NCBI RefSeq assembly: GCF_000224145.3
Contig: NC_020170.2
Coordinates: 3,054,646 to 3,118,645, forward strand
Reading direction: 5' to 3'
From: Ciona intestinalis
Lineage: Eukaryota > Chordata > Ascidiacea > Phlebobranchia > Cionidae
DNA: 64,000 bases
The stretch's first letter is position 1, and the number at the start of each line of letters is the position of its first letter. Both the position numbers and the translations under genes were made by a program. The notes beneath the pieces were generated by a model, which saw only the letters and a list, made by a program, of their open reading frames with translations, was not told the origin of the DNA and did no database searches. Below, piece after piece: positions 51,401-63,983 of this stretch.

Positions 51401-54400
51401 GGTTTTACAAATGTTTGTTTACATTGTGTCCTATATGAATGCCACATCATGACCACTTTGGTTGATCTTGTTTATGCTAATAACAGAGATTAGATTATGT
51501 GTGGGTCTTATTAACCTATCTTGAATTTAATGCCTCTGGCACTTAACAAAATTACTATACCTGTTTGTAATGATACTAGGCTTAACCTTTAAGAAGAGGT
51601 CACACATTTTTTATAATATTCCCTTTCACAAAAATATACAGAAATATAGCATTAAAAAAAACAAAAAAAAATTTATTGGCTAGGCATATACACATACATA
51701 GTCTTAAGATATTTTTGTTACTATTTTGTGTAATTTGTATTATTCCAAAAAAAGACAAGCTTGGTATTCTAAACCGTCCATCTAGCTTAGCTTCATAATT
51801 TATGCATGGACTGTGGTGCAGTTTATTCCTGTCCTATGTCACTGCTACGACCATTCATTGGGTAAGGCTTACAGTTGGCAAGATGCGTAACAGTTTTGGG
51901 AGGAAAATTGAGTTTATTTTTTCTTCTATTTTAGTTGCTTTGTAGGGGCAGTTGTTTGGATTTATAAATCTGAGAAATTTTTTCTTACAGTTTGGTATTT
52001 AGGAAGTGTAACGTTTAATGTGTATAAGTCATTTTTAATTATATGTTCTTGTAACAGGTGCATTCTTAGCAAACAGAAGACTTTTTACTCTGCATGGGTA
52101 AACAGATTTAGGGCAAAAAATTAGTTTAATTTCTCATAAAAAATGCATTAGTTAGTGAGAAAGTGGGCTTAGTTTGATTTTCTTTGGGCCATGGAGTAAG
52201 AACATCAGATTTTTGGAATGGGCGACGTGTGTGGAAAAGTACCGGTACGGGTAAATTAGAATTCATGATCAGGATATCTATTTATAATCTACATTTATTT
52301 GTGAGAATCGAAAAGCATGTTTTACTAATTAACTATGGTGGCTTCTTGCTCTTGTTGAAGTGTTTAATTTACTTAATATCTAAAACAAGCATATTGGAAA
52401 TAAAAGTTTGTTTGTTGTTACATATGTATGTGGTTGTGGTTACCAAATATATCACACATTGACACACATTATGTTTTCCTTGTTAAAAAGTATATATGTA
52501 TAATAATTTTTGTATACATTACTGAATTACTTAAACTGATGTATAAATTAGAGTTTCTTAAAATTATTGTTTGTTTGAATATTAACTAATAACTGCCATA
52601 GATCTTATATTTTTTATGTATGTTATTCTTAGTTTATTTATATATATATATAACTAAAATTGATGTATAAATCCTATAATTATTGTTTGTTTGGATAACA
52701 ACTAGAACTACCATAGATCTTATCTTTTATAGTTTAGTAAAACGTACATATTTGATGGCGCACATAATGATAATAATACCAAAAGTATAATAATAAAAAT
52801 GTTTTTTATTTTAAACAGGCTGTTAGTTAACAAAACTAATACTACTACATAGAAAACATGTTTATAATGTAGTGGTGTTTAGCATAAAGGGTGTAATAAC
52901 AATAGCGGCCATTTTATTGTTATATATCTTAGTCATAAAATTTTCCAGCTAAGTGCATTGTAAAATAAGCAGCCAGCTAAAACTAAATAAACTCCTAAAT
53001 TTTGCACAAATATTAAAAATGCGTCACAAATTTCAATATTTCAACAAAAATGGCAACACGTTCTGTTCCTAAATCCTAATATCTGAAGTTTAGTGTATTT
53101 TAAAGTCTAAAGAAGTCAAAATTTAGAAAAAGCATTTTGACACTCGTAAAACAAAATATTTTATTTTTTTATTATATGAATATGTCATATATGTGTATAT
53201 ATATATATATATATTCATTTTTTAATGTAGGAGTTGCAAGACACTTTAGACCGCAACAGCAGCTCACTCGCGCAGTTGGAATGTGATAAATCAGAAGCAC
53301 ACACGAGGTTGGACGAATTAGACCAACAAAAAAACAAACTCGATTCAATGCTGTCTGATGTGAAGCAAAAGGTTCAAGAAGAAACTGAAAACGTGAGATT
53401 TTTTGAAATTTATGTTTACGTCAAAAGAATATGCAGTTTTTTTTTTGTTTGAATTTTTTAAGTGCTAAAATATTGCATTTATTTTTTTTAGTAAATTTTA
53501 TTTAAGTATGTATTTAATGTATATGTTGCAGATTTTCAGTTTTAAACAGGTAATTTTGAGTGGTGTTCTTAGATTTTTTAGATGAAAAAATTATATATAT
53601 ACATCTGGATAAAATCTTGTTAAATTACCGTACATGTTTTTATGTTGATTGTTTTGTAGAGAAACTTTGTGTGTAACTGTTGGACTACGTTTTCAGTTTG
53701 AAATGTTAGAGCTAACCATATTTGCGATGAACAAACAAGTGTTGAATATCTCTGTTTAATCCGTTCTTGTGTAAACTAGTTAGCACAACTACAAAAGTTA
53801 TTAAAACTTGCTTCTACTGACTGGAAAATAAGCTTTAAGTTTTATTCTACTACCTCGTGGTGTCTTGCTGAATTACAGACAAAACGTTGGTGCAAAAGTT
53901 AACATTTTTTACATTAAGAAACCATTTTTAGGCATAGTAACTTTCACATTGAATAAAAGTAGGAACAGACGTGAGATATCAATTACCAGCTTAATAAATA
54001 AAGTCTGCTAATTTTGGCACTTTCTTGTTATTTAAACTCATTAACCCACAAGTTTACAACTGACAAAGATATGAGATATAGCACAAACTCTGACCTAAAT
54101 TCTTGTTTTCAATGAAATGCCATAGGACTTCACTTATATAGATTATCATACATTTATATTAGTAGAAAAAAATAAATTAAAACAATAGCATAAAACACAG
54201 TTTGAAAAAAATAAATTCAAAAAAGCAAACAACTCTTGTTTGTAAGAAACATTTTTAAATTTAAAAATAACATAGTCTGTTTAAAATACAATTTATAAAC
54301 TAAAAAATATAGCATTTAACTCTTGTTAAGTAAAAGTAAAAAAAAGATTGACAATATATATTTGTAGATCAAGAGCTTACGTGCCAAGATCTCCGCACAA

Positions 54401-57400
54401 GAAGCCTCCGTTGGTCAGCAAGAGGTCGAGCTGAGAAGAGTGAGGGATGAACTTGCCAAGATGAAAAATGAGGAGACACAGTTGGAGCAGAGGTTGGAGG
54501 CGGGGAAGCAGAGACAGATGGGCGTGGATCGCTCACTGGAGGAAGCTCAAACTGAAATCAAGAAGGTAGATGGTGTTTTTGTTTGGTTAGGGCCAGGGAT
54601 GTACATGATTAATATCTTTTTACAAAACTTTTTTTTACATTTTTGGAAAACAATGTATTGTTTAATAAAAAAGACCCAAAACATTCATTACGTAAAAAAT
54701 CCTTTTAAAAATTAAAATTCGCTGCTTAGTTTGGACATTGTGTGACCATGATAAAGGTTAAGAGCACTATAGTTCAAATACCTTGTGCTGTGGCACAGTG
54801 GTTAAAACAATCACATTGTAATCAAAGGTTAGTGGGTTCAAAGCTTAATGCTGCTACCATTGTCCTGGTGTGTGCTTGGGCAGTACACATGTTATTACTC
54901 CAACCCAGCGGTCACTTATAGGTTGTCAAGATTGTTATTCATTTAAAAAAAAACAATTCGAACAGTGTATATATCTATATACTGTATACACCATTCAATA
55001 ATGTAATTTATATTTGATGCTTATTTGTTACAGGCGCTGTTATTTTTTATGCTTAAGTTCGTAAAATTACTCTTCGATAGAAAGTATCCTATTTACAACA
55101 ATTTAACTCAATTTGAATCCACATATTTATGTTATTATGTTTTATTAGGTACAGGGACAGATTCAGAAATTACAAGAACAACAGAAAAGTGTTGAATCCA
55201 ACATTGATCAATATGATAAAGCTGTTGTTACTTTGAAAAGTAAGTTTTTTTTACTTTTGTATTTTAACTTTGTTGCCAAAATCATAATTTTCTTGCTGTT
55301 TTTTTGCAATCATATAGTACATATGTTCGGACTGTCATCGTATATAGAATATTATATGCTAACTGAAATATAGAATATTATATGCTAACTGACAGTATCC
55401 ATCTTACCCCACAGTATTATATAGTATTTTTACCACTGAACTATAAGTACCAATAATATTCTCATATCACAATCAGGTGAATCGAATTCAGATTTCTCCC
55501 TTGACGCCTTTACGTCAACAGTAAGTATATGTCTTCATTGTATCAACTTTTAAAAAAAAACCTTTGATACACTTTTAAAGTGTTGTTATGTTTGTTAATT
55601 AATTCAATGTGATTTGTATATTTAAATTTGCAAACCACTTACATACATAAATTTTATTTCGTTGGGCAATATTTACCATAGTATAGAGGACTTTAATCTA
55701 ATTTAGCTGCCTAAGTATACTTTGTTTTGTCATTATGTGTTGTTTATTGTTGTTACCCAGTTTGTAAAGTGTGATTATGGACTATTGAGAATTTGAGTCT
55801 TTATTGGTAGCTTGTGTAACTGTGTTTTGAGGAGAAACAGCATGTGTCGCATATTTAGTTTGTCATGAAACACTAGCAGTACAATGAAATAACTATTATC
55901 TTTGGGTTAATAAAATTCTTGCCTACATTCCTGGTTTCATGACGTGCCTTGCCGTACACTCATATAAAATAGAAGCCAAAATCTCTTTTTGCTCTTTTCG
56001 AGTTTAAATTTTTTATAAATTTAAAAGCAAAATCAAAAAAAAATCAAAATCATTTAAAAATATTCAATTTTTAAGTGAATGAAATTAGCACATAACAAAA
56101 AATTTTCAATTTTTTTTTAGTCCCTTAACAACATGGCAATCAGTGAGAGTGTGTTCAGTATGGGGGCAATGCAGGAGAAAGTTGATGATATAAAGAAAGA
56201 TATCAACGAGGATTTGTTTAAACAAGATAATAACACTGACCCGTTTAAATGTAAGTGCTTTGTATTTATATATGCATCATATAATTATGCAATGTTTGTA
56301 AAACTACACATAAAGTGCAAAATAGAACGTTATATATTGTAGGGTGGGGGAAAATGGGACACCTCTTCGTTCTCTTTTGTCATATTTGGTAGTAAATAAA
56401 GAACATTAAAAAAATTACGACCCCGTTGATAATTGAAAACAGGATTAGGGTATTTGAATATTATTTGCTAAAGGCGTCCTGTCTCCCCCACTCTGATATA
56501 TTGATCTTGAGAGTAATCTGTATTTATCTGTGCACTGTGGTCCAGAATAGGTTCATGTATTTAAAAATAGTTTAAAAATTTTTTATCATTATTATCACTT
56601 AATTTTTTTCTTCTCCAGCATCTGATCCATTTGCTGAGAGCGATCCTTTCGGAGGAAGTGATCCCTTCTCCTCCGCAACTCCTCCCGCATCCGTGGATCC
56701 TTTCGCGGGAACTGATCCTTTTGCATCCTCAGGAAGTCCTCTCGACGCAACATCTTCCTCCAATGCATCCGATCCTTTTAAAACCTCCGGACTTGATTTT
56801 GCTTCCGAGGCTTTTGTGAAGCCTTCTGAACCTCCAACTGATGACCCTTTCGCAAAAACTTCGGAAGTTGCAGAAAATGATCCTTTTGCTGGACAAGATC
56901 CATTTGCAAGTAAATTGTAGCAAATTAATTGTTAAATTTGTTGTAAAAACTAGTATAGTACTATGGGTAGGTAGAATACCCCTGGTCCCTTAGCACCTAA
57001 ATCACATATTTCCCGATCGTGTTTGGAACAATTAGCAACGACCTTTCAGGGCCCAGGGCTACCTCATATATAATTTTGTAAATATCTTTATATAAAAGTA
57101 CCATCAAATAAGTCAAAAAAAATATTAAGTTATGTGTAAGAGCTCTTGGTGTGGAAAAATGCATTGTATTTGGCAAACTCTGGCCTAAATCTCCGGTATC
57201 ATGGCATGCCTCATTGTAGGACCTCACCCAAATAGAATATCCCAGAATTTACATTTAACATGAAACGTAAATCATGCAATTTCAAGTTATACCAACCATC
57301 AAAATACATCAGAATTTATTTAATGTTTTATTTTTACCAATTCAATATGGTCTGCCTATTCAATTTTGCAAGCCACTTTAAGGTACTTAAATTTTATTTA

Positions 57401-59033
57401 AGGCTTTTTTACTATAGTATAGAACTATAGTATAGTCTTGAAACTTCAATTATATCTATTTTAGCACTGCATATAACATGTTTCTAGTGTAGTAATTTGT
57501 AATTATATTGTATTTGTTGTTGGTTATATATAACTTTGACATATCAGAATATCCTGTAAGTTCCCATGTATTCATGCAGCCACTACAAGCAGTGCATTTG
57601 ACACGACTGTCTCATCTTCTGCTTCTTCATTTGCCCACGACCCATTTGCAGGACCAGATGTCTTTTCAACAAATGAACAAATTAAAAAACCAGGTACCTA
57701 TTTATATGTTAATGTACAATCATTGATGTTTTTAAAATTTAACCAAATCTGGAGTGGCATTGTTAAAATGCACTTACACTTATAGTGGTAAAACAAAGGG
57801 AGCCTCATTAATAAATGTGTCGATGCAATTTACTGTAGCGTTTTTTTTTTCATGTGTTAACCAATCAACGGCAACACGCAAAACACACTATTAAAATAAT
57901 AGAATCAAGGAATTCGCCAATGGCAATTAACACACACACTGTAACTTAACATAGGCATAAGAATAAAACATAAAAACAACCTTGAAATAAAACAAAAACT
58001 TTTATATAATACAATAATTCATCACAACACATTTTGCACTGCTTGTTTTATAGACATCTAAATATAAAAGATATTTTGAAATTCCAATTTTATTTATCGA
58101 CTGTTTTCAGATACTTCTACTGGTCTTGGTTCTAAGTCATCTTCCAGTGCTGCTCTTACATTTGATTCTGGTTCATTTGCTGCAGCATTTTCGGAAACTG
58201 GCAGCACTGGTAAGGATGATTTCTTCAGCAGTGCTTTCCCTACTTCAACTTCTACTGAGGTGAGAGTCTAAAAATGAGTCTTTTTTATATGTTACCAAAG
58301 GCATTTTGTTAATTTATTCACTCACTCAAAGTGTTCCTACGTTTATACAAATAAAAACAAAAATATTTCTAAAAACAAAAAATATTTAGAAAATAACAAA
58401 AATGTATTATAACCTTTTTTTAGTCAAAATCGGGGTCAACTGATCCATGGGGTTCAGCCTTTGGTGGGGGGAGTTCCCCAGCAGTTGGGGGCGACCCATT
58501 TGGTGGTGATTCGTTCACGCCCCCTGCTACCTCTGTGGGGTTTGGAAAATCTGCTTTTGAGGCCGATTTTTCATCTATGAAGACAGAAAAGTCGAAAACG
58601 GAGCAGAAAAAAGCTCCTCCCAGGCCAGCTAAGCCTGCAGAGATGTCACAAAAGAAAGTAGGTGGAATTATTTTATTCTGTAGTTTGAGTGTATGAAATT
58701 TATTTTATAGATTAGTTATATAAAAGTATTTTTTGTATATCTATTGTTAAAATTGGCGACAGCATAAAGTAATATTTACTTTTTGAGCCGAGTATATTTT
58801 TTGATATCAAATTGTTTCAACTTTTGATTTTTTCCAAATTTTTAAACTTGGAATTTTTTCACTTTTTTTCTGCCTCTTTATGCGATCTTCCATTTCAGGG
58901 ACTATCAGAAGCGGAGCAGCTAAAATGGGCTCAGGAGGAGAGCAGAAAAGCAGAGGAGGATAGGAAGAAGAAGTTGCAACTTCAGGAACAAGCCGACCTC
59001 GAACTTGCCATCGCGCTCAGCAAACAAACATAG
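45046..59033 (+). CDS. EPS15: Epidermal growth factor receptor substrate 15 (EPS15/EPS15L1) homologue
   Basis: Seventeen exons sum to 2529 nt (842 aa; human EPS15 896): 45046-45177, 46012-46122, 46448-46589, 46819-46925, 47254-47417, 48973-49126, 49638-49808, 53231-53392, 54368-54565, 55149-55239, 55477-55520, 56121-56250, 56619-56909, 57580-57693, 58111-58259, 58424-58657, 58899-59033. Scaffold of clathrin endocytosis at the plasma membrane. EH domain A (15-105) has an intact EF loop [12 protein letters not shown] and VWELSD; EH B (170-262) has VWGLCD and a decayed loop [12 protein letters not shown]. These match human EH2 and EH3; EH1 is absent. Coiled coil 285-480; 12 DPF motifs plus one DPW (about 530-760) for AP-2 binding; APPRPAKP; two UIMs at the end ([15 protein letters not shown] and [11 protein letters not shown]) for ubiquitin. 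Exon 6 uses a GC donor. AATAAA near 59095. Confidence 0.97.
45908..45950 (+). repeat. Fragment of a dispersed repeat
   Basis: GCATGCCTGGCTGTGGAACC then TCACCC; matches the block at 57200-57230. Confidence 0.4.
48282..48386. other. Assembly gap (105 N)
   Basis: Run of undetermined bases in EPS15 intron 5, close to the TA tract, which may have caused the break. Confidence 0.99.
48438..48491. repeat. (TA)n microsatellite
   Basis: Uninterrupted TA dinucleotides over about 54 bases; likely length-polymorphic. Confidence 0.95.
49127..49132 (+). promoter_or_regulatory. Non-canonical GC splice donor of EPS15 exon 6
   Basis: The exon ends TATGGG and the intron begins GCAAGT, a full match to the GC-AG intron class. 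Only this boundary joins in frame to exon 7 at 49638; the nearest GT (GTCGGC at 49131) gives the wrong frame. Confidence 0.8.
49320..49511 (-). mobile_element. MITE family 1, near-complete copy
   Basis: Left end TAGTAGGGTGAGGAAAGATG, right end TCTTCCCCACCCTACTATA. In EPS15 intron 6. Confidence 0.9.
49809..53230 (+). other. EPS15 intron 7 (3.4 kb)
   Basis: Largest intron of the window. AT-rich; no MITE, SINE or exon recognised. A repeated block of the form ATAATTATTGTTTGTTTG occurs near 52560-52580 and 52675-52695, each followed by GCCATAGATCTTAT or ACCATAGATCTTAT, suggesting a local duplication of about 120 bp. Confidence 0.6.
54785..54930 (+). repeat. tRNA-like SINE head
   Basis: Begins GTGCTGTGGCACAGTGGTTA, then GGTTAGTGGGTTCAAAGC and GTGTGTGCTTGGGCAGTACA. 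Head of the composite SINE without the tail. In EPS15 intron 9. Confidence 0.7.
55345..55423 (+). mobile_element. MITE family 1, right-end fragment
   Basis: Contains a direct duplication of TATAGAATATTATATGCTAA and then CCATCTTACCCCACAGTATT. In EPS15 intron 10. Confidence 0.65.
56338..56499 (+). mobile_element. MITE family 1, shortened copy
   Basis: Left end TGTAGGGTGGGGGAAAATGG, right end GTCTCCCCCACTCTGATAT. In EPS15 intron 12. Confidence 0.85.
56955..57115 (-). mobile_element. MITE family 1, diverged copy
   Basis: TAGTACTATGGGTAGGTAGA at the left and the CTTAGCACCTAAATCACATA block; the right end is degraded. In EPS15 intron 13. Confidence 0.75.
57130..57236. repeat. Dispersed repeat fragment
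   Basis: Contains CAAACTCTGGCCTAAATCTC and GGCATGCCTCATTGTAGGAC; related to blocks at 26716, 45908 and 2690. Confidence 0.5.
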
Positions 59034-60401
59034 AAATAATGTAATGAAAGATAAAGTAGGTTAGAGTGGTTGTGAAACACTGGTAAAAATGGTTTAATAA
59101 AATTTATTACAGTGTTGACCATATAATTTTTTTCCAGATCAAACATTGCCAGCAGTGCTTCCAACTTTAACTTGCCTCGCTTATTCTCACACACGTCCAT
59201 GTGGTTTTTGTACAAAATATGAGAGAATCAGTGATGCATGAATTTTATGCACAACTTTACGGTCCAACGAACAAGTTGTCTACAAAAACATCCGGGAGTA
59301 TTTTTGTCATATACGTCATTCATATTTGGCATTCATTTTCATATTTAATATTACAGTCCCTCTATCCAATTTTAGCAGACACATAAAAAGTTCTGTCATA
59401 TCCTGACTTGGAGTACAGCATATATACACCACATAGCACAGAATGTGGAATTCTCGTTTAAAAATTGCCGTGGCCCGAATTTTCAGTGATGTAATTGCGC
59501 TGTTGTTTATATATTTCTTATTTTAAATCGATTATAATCTATATCTTTACTTTATTGTACGCTACTCTCTTCCACTTTGCTTTCTTGAGATTTTAAAGTA
59601 AAGAAAACATCAGATCTCAATTTTCAAGACTCCAAATGCAACTACCTGGCTTAAAAATCCAAGACATTTTTTTCACATTTTGAGAAAGCTTTTACCCGAC
59701 GAAATATTTTTCTACCATTTTACCGATGGCATCTTTTTTGAGTCTAAATATTTTATCATCACAATTGCTATTGTTATGTCAACAATCTTATATGAACTAG
59801 TAACAATGTTAAAAAGTGATCTTGCTTGGTGGCTTGTATCTCACTTGTCTGTTCAGTTGAAATTTTGCAATAAAATCATCATCCATTGCCAAAAGTAAAG
59901 TGGTTTTGTCTATTTGCTACAATATTTGTTTTTTAGACGTTTTTAGTCACTTGCGGACATTGTATGTTGATCAAAGAGAATTTAAAGTGATTCTGTCCAT
60001 TTGCTGCAATTTTTTTTGCATTTTAAATCACTTGGTGACATTCAGTGGAGTTACCAAATATTTTAAATACCATTTTATACATGATATATTTTGATATTTC
60101 ACTCGATCGCATTGTATGTTCACCATAAACATTTAATATCTCGCAAACATTTAATGCGTAACATGGACATTTTTTGTCTCTGACATACATAACTGATTAT
60201 TTTAATACAGAGGATCCCAGTCTTGTTATTTCAACAAAACAATAAGTTTGAAAATATAACAAACTTTTATTATTTGGCAACTGTAAAAAGCAACAATACA
60301 CATTACAGTGTTGGTAAATAACAGTGTTTTGGATATTAAGGTACAATTTCATATGAAAAAATCACAGCATTAAACATGGCACTTGTATGGCGAAGTACAA
60401 A
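59034..60401. other. Convergent 3' region, EPS15 / ZSWIM2-like
   Basis: EPS15 3' UTR on plus (AATAAA near 59095 and again near 59868) and ZSWIM2-like 3' UTR on minus, whose AATAAA is at 60271-60266, 131 bases past its stop. No gene seen between. Confidence 0.65.
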
Positions 60402-63400
60402 TCATTTTCTAAACACTTGACCACTAGGAGCGCTGTGGCACATTCCTTGGTCAAATATACGGGGACGAGTTTTTACCCCCATTGGATGTAGCTCCCCTGA
60501 CATAGAATCAGGTCTCTGTTTAATCCTGCTACCGGATAAACCTTCGGACAAATCCAAACCTTCAGAATGAATCTGCTTATTTTGAGTCAATAGTTTTGTA
60601 AATTTATGTACTTTATTATCTCTTCCATTACCCAACCTATTAGAACGGGTATTTTTCCTGTTATTTTTAACAGAGGGTAAAGAATTCGGGAAAAAGGCAT
60701 CTTCTTCTGGGTTAAAATTGATGATATTGTCTGTATGGTGTAGAGTAGGGGAAGGTTGAGGCGGGCTTGGCAAGTTAAGATGTTCGTCTTCAAATTTCAT
60801 CTGAAAATTACACCCACAAAGTAACATACATGGTAATTCGTAAGCTGGCACAAGGTGTATGAAACAGAACACCCTGTTATAACGACTGTCGTTTTAAGGC
60901 AACGCGAGGATAAAGTAAGTTACATTCATTTTTCATTTAAAATTGTGTCTTGATCAAATACAGTTTATTTGAACTGACAACACCATATAGTTTACTACCA
61001 AGCCCACTAAAGTAAATAGAATGATACAAGGTATAGGTCACGTAGCATTTATTTAGTATTGGTGGTTTTATACATAACCAGAATTTAAAATTTTTTTGTT
61101 TAATGATTTACCAAAATGTCATATTTTTTATTACTACATACCGTACATAGCTTTATAAGCCTACCATATTTCTTATCAGACCACTATTTTTTGGAAATTA
61201 ATAAAAAGTTTAAATTAATATTTAGTATTGGCAGTTTTATACTTACCAAGAATGTAAAATTCAATTGCTTATTTAACAGTTTACCAAACAGTTATAAAAG
61301 TTATTACATTACTATCTTGTATGCCAACATTGTTCATAGCGTTATACTTATTACTTACTTATACCATAACATCTATATTTTTTGTGAAACTTATAAAAAA
61401 CATCCATTTTTAAACTGCATTGCGATGTCTGGTGCATAGTTTTAATTTTCTAAAGGTATCGCACTAAGTCATTTTAGCACTACAAATATAGCACATAAAA
61501 TTTTTCTCAATAATTTCCCATATCACAACTAAATGTCACGTAGTGAGCCACAACAAAAAAGTTTTAAAACCACTGGTTTAAAACCAAAACTTTCACACTG
61601 CTTACCGTATTCCAGCTGTTAGATGATGTAGCTTCAAAAGGAGGTTCATTAACTGGCAAGTTATCAACCTGGAATCCATTAACCAACAGATCGCTATGGT
61701 TACGTGATGCTACCATTTCTCTTTTAGGTTTCGGACTGTTCAGTGTACCTCTAAGTTTAAATTTTTGCTGTTTTCCGAAAAACTTTTTTCTTTGCAGGTT
61801 AGGTGTTGAGAAACTTGTAGTTGTATTGGGTTGAACATTGGGATTCGAGTTTAAATCCAAGTCAGAGCGTGCACGTGGTAGTGCTATAGCATCAGCTTGA
61901 ACCAGGAGGTCACCCATAGTTACAAGTGGTTGAGATGGTGGGTTGAAAGAACGAGTTTGTTTTACCCGCTTTCCTAACCTGGTATATAAGAAAAAATTAT
62001 TATCTTTGTGTGACTGTGATAATAGAATACAATATTATTATATTTTATTTGTTTCTTTAATTACTGCAGCTGTAGCAAATTTAAAAATATATTAAAAACT
62101 AAAAGATAGAATACAGAGACAAAAGACAGTTCTTATTAATAAAGAATATGTGTAAAAATATCAACTAGCATGCTAATGGCTATTGGCTATGTAACACATA
62201 CAGTAGGATGGGGGAAGACAGGACACCTTTGGCACGTAATATCTTGATCGGGTTTTAAATATTTAACAACAGTCTACAGGAGTTGGATGATACCGGTTTA
62301 TAATTCTTTCAGAGTTCTTTGTTTACCACCAAATGTGACTAAAACTAGAACAAATAGGTGTCCCAACTTCTCCCACTCTACTATATAATGACAAAAATTT
62401 CATTTAGAAATTAACATAACAATATTTTTTAAAAATGTTTTATGAAAAGCACCGCTTTGGTAAATCAGTATAGTGCATACTATAAATGGTACCCAAAGGC
62501 CCTGAAAAGTAGCATTTCCACAAAAATTGGCCCAATTATACCAATATAAATCATTTTTGTTCAAATTTCATACATATGTGGTCTTGCTGCAGCATGGTTG
62601 TCGGCATCAGATGAAATATGAATCAAACCAATTCCTGGTATCACTAATTCTGATATATCATCATGATGTGATGCTGTTTCAGTGTTGTTTATATTAGCTG
62701 GTTGAGTTGGCCTTGTGGTGGTCTTGTACCAACTGTCTGTCTATCGGACATCTCCTGAAAATTGATGAACAAATATATAGAAATATCTTTTTTTTGATAA
62801 TTCATAAATGTAACTTATTTATCTTTGCATGGCGAGGCAAGACATTCATTTTTTTTAATAACATAGGTGTCCTGTTTCATACACCTTACGCATATGTGAC
62901 TTTGCGGGTGAATTTTTTACATGTTTGGCTAACAATTTAGACATCACATAAGAGACCACCAAGTTGAAGCAACTGCCGTTAAGTGTTTCACAGACTTAGG
63001 GTTAGAGGCAGTTACGCTAACCACTGAGGTAGTTTGAATATTACATTTTGAACTGTGTATTTTTAGGTAAAAATGTATAAAAGTTAAAAACAAAATCCAA
63101 ATACAGTAGCTTAACATAGTAGGGCTTTTTGAAAACACCTAGTTATAAATGGAACTTAACAATTTTGACCAAAATGAACTGTATGATATAACCATAAATT
63201 TACCCCTCACTGCATCTAGTGCTTTAGTTTTTACCTGTGATCTTCTGTGAGCCATTTGTCGATACATTCTCTATGGAATATGTGACCACAGTCGGGTAAA
63301 CGACGGACAAACTGGTCAACTGTGTATGCTCGTAAACACAAGCGACACTGACGACCTGCCGCTAAAAGTCGACTACCCCTCTTTATTTTCATCATGGGTA

Positions 63401-63983
63401 TTCTGTTCACGATATGCTCCGGTAATCCTGCTAGGTCGACCGGAACGCCGCTGTTGTCGCCACTGAAATGAATGTTAGGGTTAGATAATTTAGATTAGTT
63501 GTTTGTTCCTAATAAAGTTCTCTATGTGAATAGTTAGTACTGGAAAGGCTATGAAGTCTTTTATTTTCATAGGACAAGATTATTTTGTTCAAAGTTTCAT
63601 TAGTTCGGAAAAAGCAGAATTGAAATATCATATTTATTAACTTTTATTCAACAAAATATACTTTAAACTTTCAAAAAATACAGTGGTATTAACTGAGCTC
63701 ACACTTTCATACTGATAAACAACTTCACGAAAAATTACTTTGAATCAAGTTGCAAAAGCAGTTCATAATCGTTTTCATTCAATTCACGTGATTGCAACTC
63801 ATGAGCAACTGGCCCCAACAAAGTTTCCATCGATCTTCCGTTGCCCTCTCTTGTCGGCGCCGCTCGCCAGCGCTGTGTTTTTTTAAGTCGAAACACGAAA
63901 GGATGATGCAAGTGTTGCCGGTTGTGATAGCAAGTGTTGCACAGGTGAAAAGCAACGCATGTGACGCATTGGTAGCATTTACC
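60402..63983 (-). CDS. ZSWIM2: E3 ubiquitin ligase, ZSWIM2-like (5' end outside window)
   Basis: Exons in order: 63739-63983, 63235-63462, 62574-62754, 61606-61978, 60402-60800. The first begins inside a ZZ zinc finger (KCYQCVTCVAFHLCNTCY, then HLHHPFVFR) and continues ELNENDYELLLQLDS, a block typical of ZSWIM2. Next comes a RING-H2: CRLCLRAYTVDQFVRRLPDC, GHIFHRECIDKWL, then RCPIDRQLV. The tail (exons 4-5) is Ser/Asn-rich and not conserved. ZSWIM2 ubiquitinates substrates and in mammals is mainly testicular; a SWIM finger and a first RING are expected before the window edge. The third exon is 181 nt and does not keep frame between CPIDRQLV and the downstream coding frame; one or two bases appear lost near 62728-62736, by real change or by assembly error. 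The edge acceptor at 63984 is likely. Confidence 0.85.
60838..60932 (+). repeat. Composite SINE tail
   Basis: GGTGTATGAAACAGAACACC and terminal AAGTAAGTTACATTCATTTT. In the last intron of the ZSWIM2-like gene, on the opposite strand to it. Confidence 0.75.
62201..62386 (-). mobile_element. MITE family 1, near-complete copy
   Basis: Left end CAGTAGGATGGGGGAAGACA, right end CAACTTCTCCCACTCTACTA. In a ZSWIM2-like intron. Confidence 0.88.
62810..63033 (-). repeat. Composite SINE-like repeat, head and tail
   Basis: Minus strand: head with CAGTGGTTAGCGTAACTGCC and TTAACGGCAGTTGC, middle ACCCGCAAAGTCACATATGC, tail GGTGTATGAAACAGGACACC and AAATAAGTTACAT. The fullest uninterrupted copy in the window. 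Confidence 0.8.
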
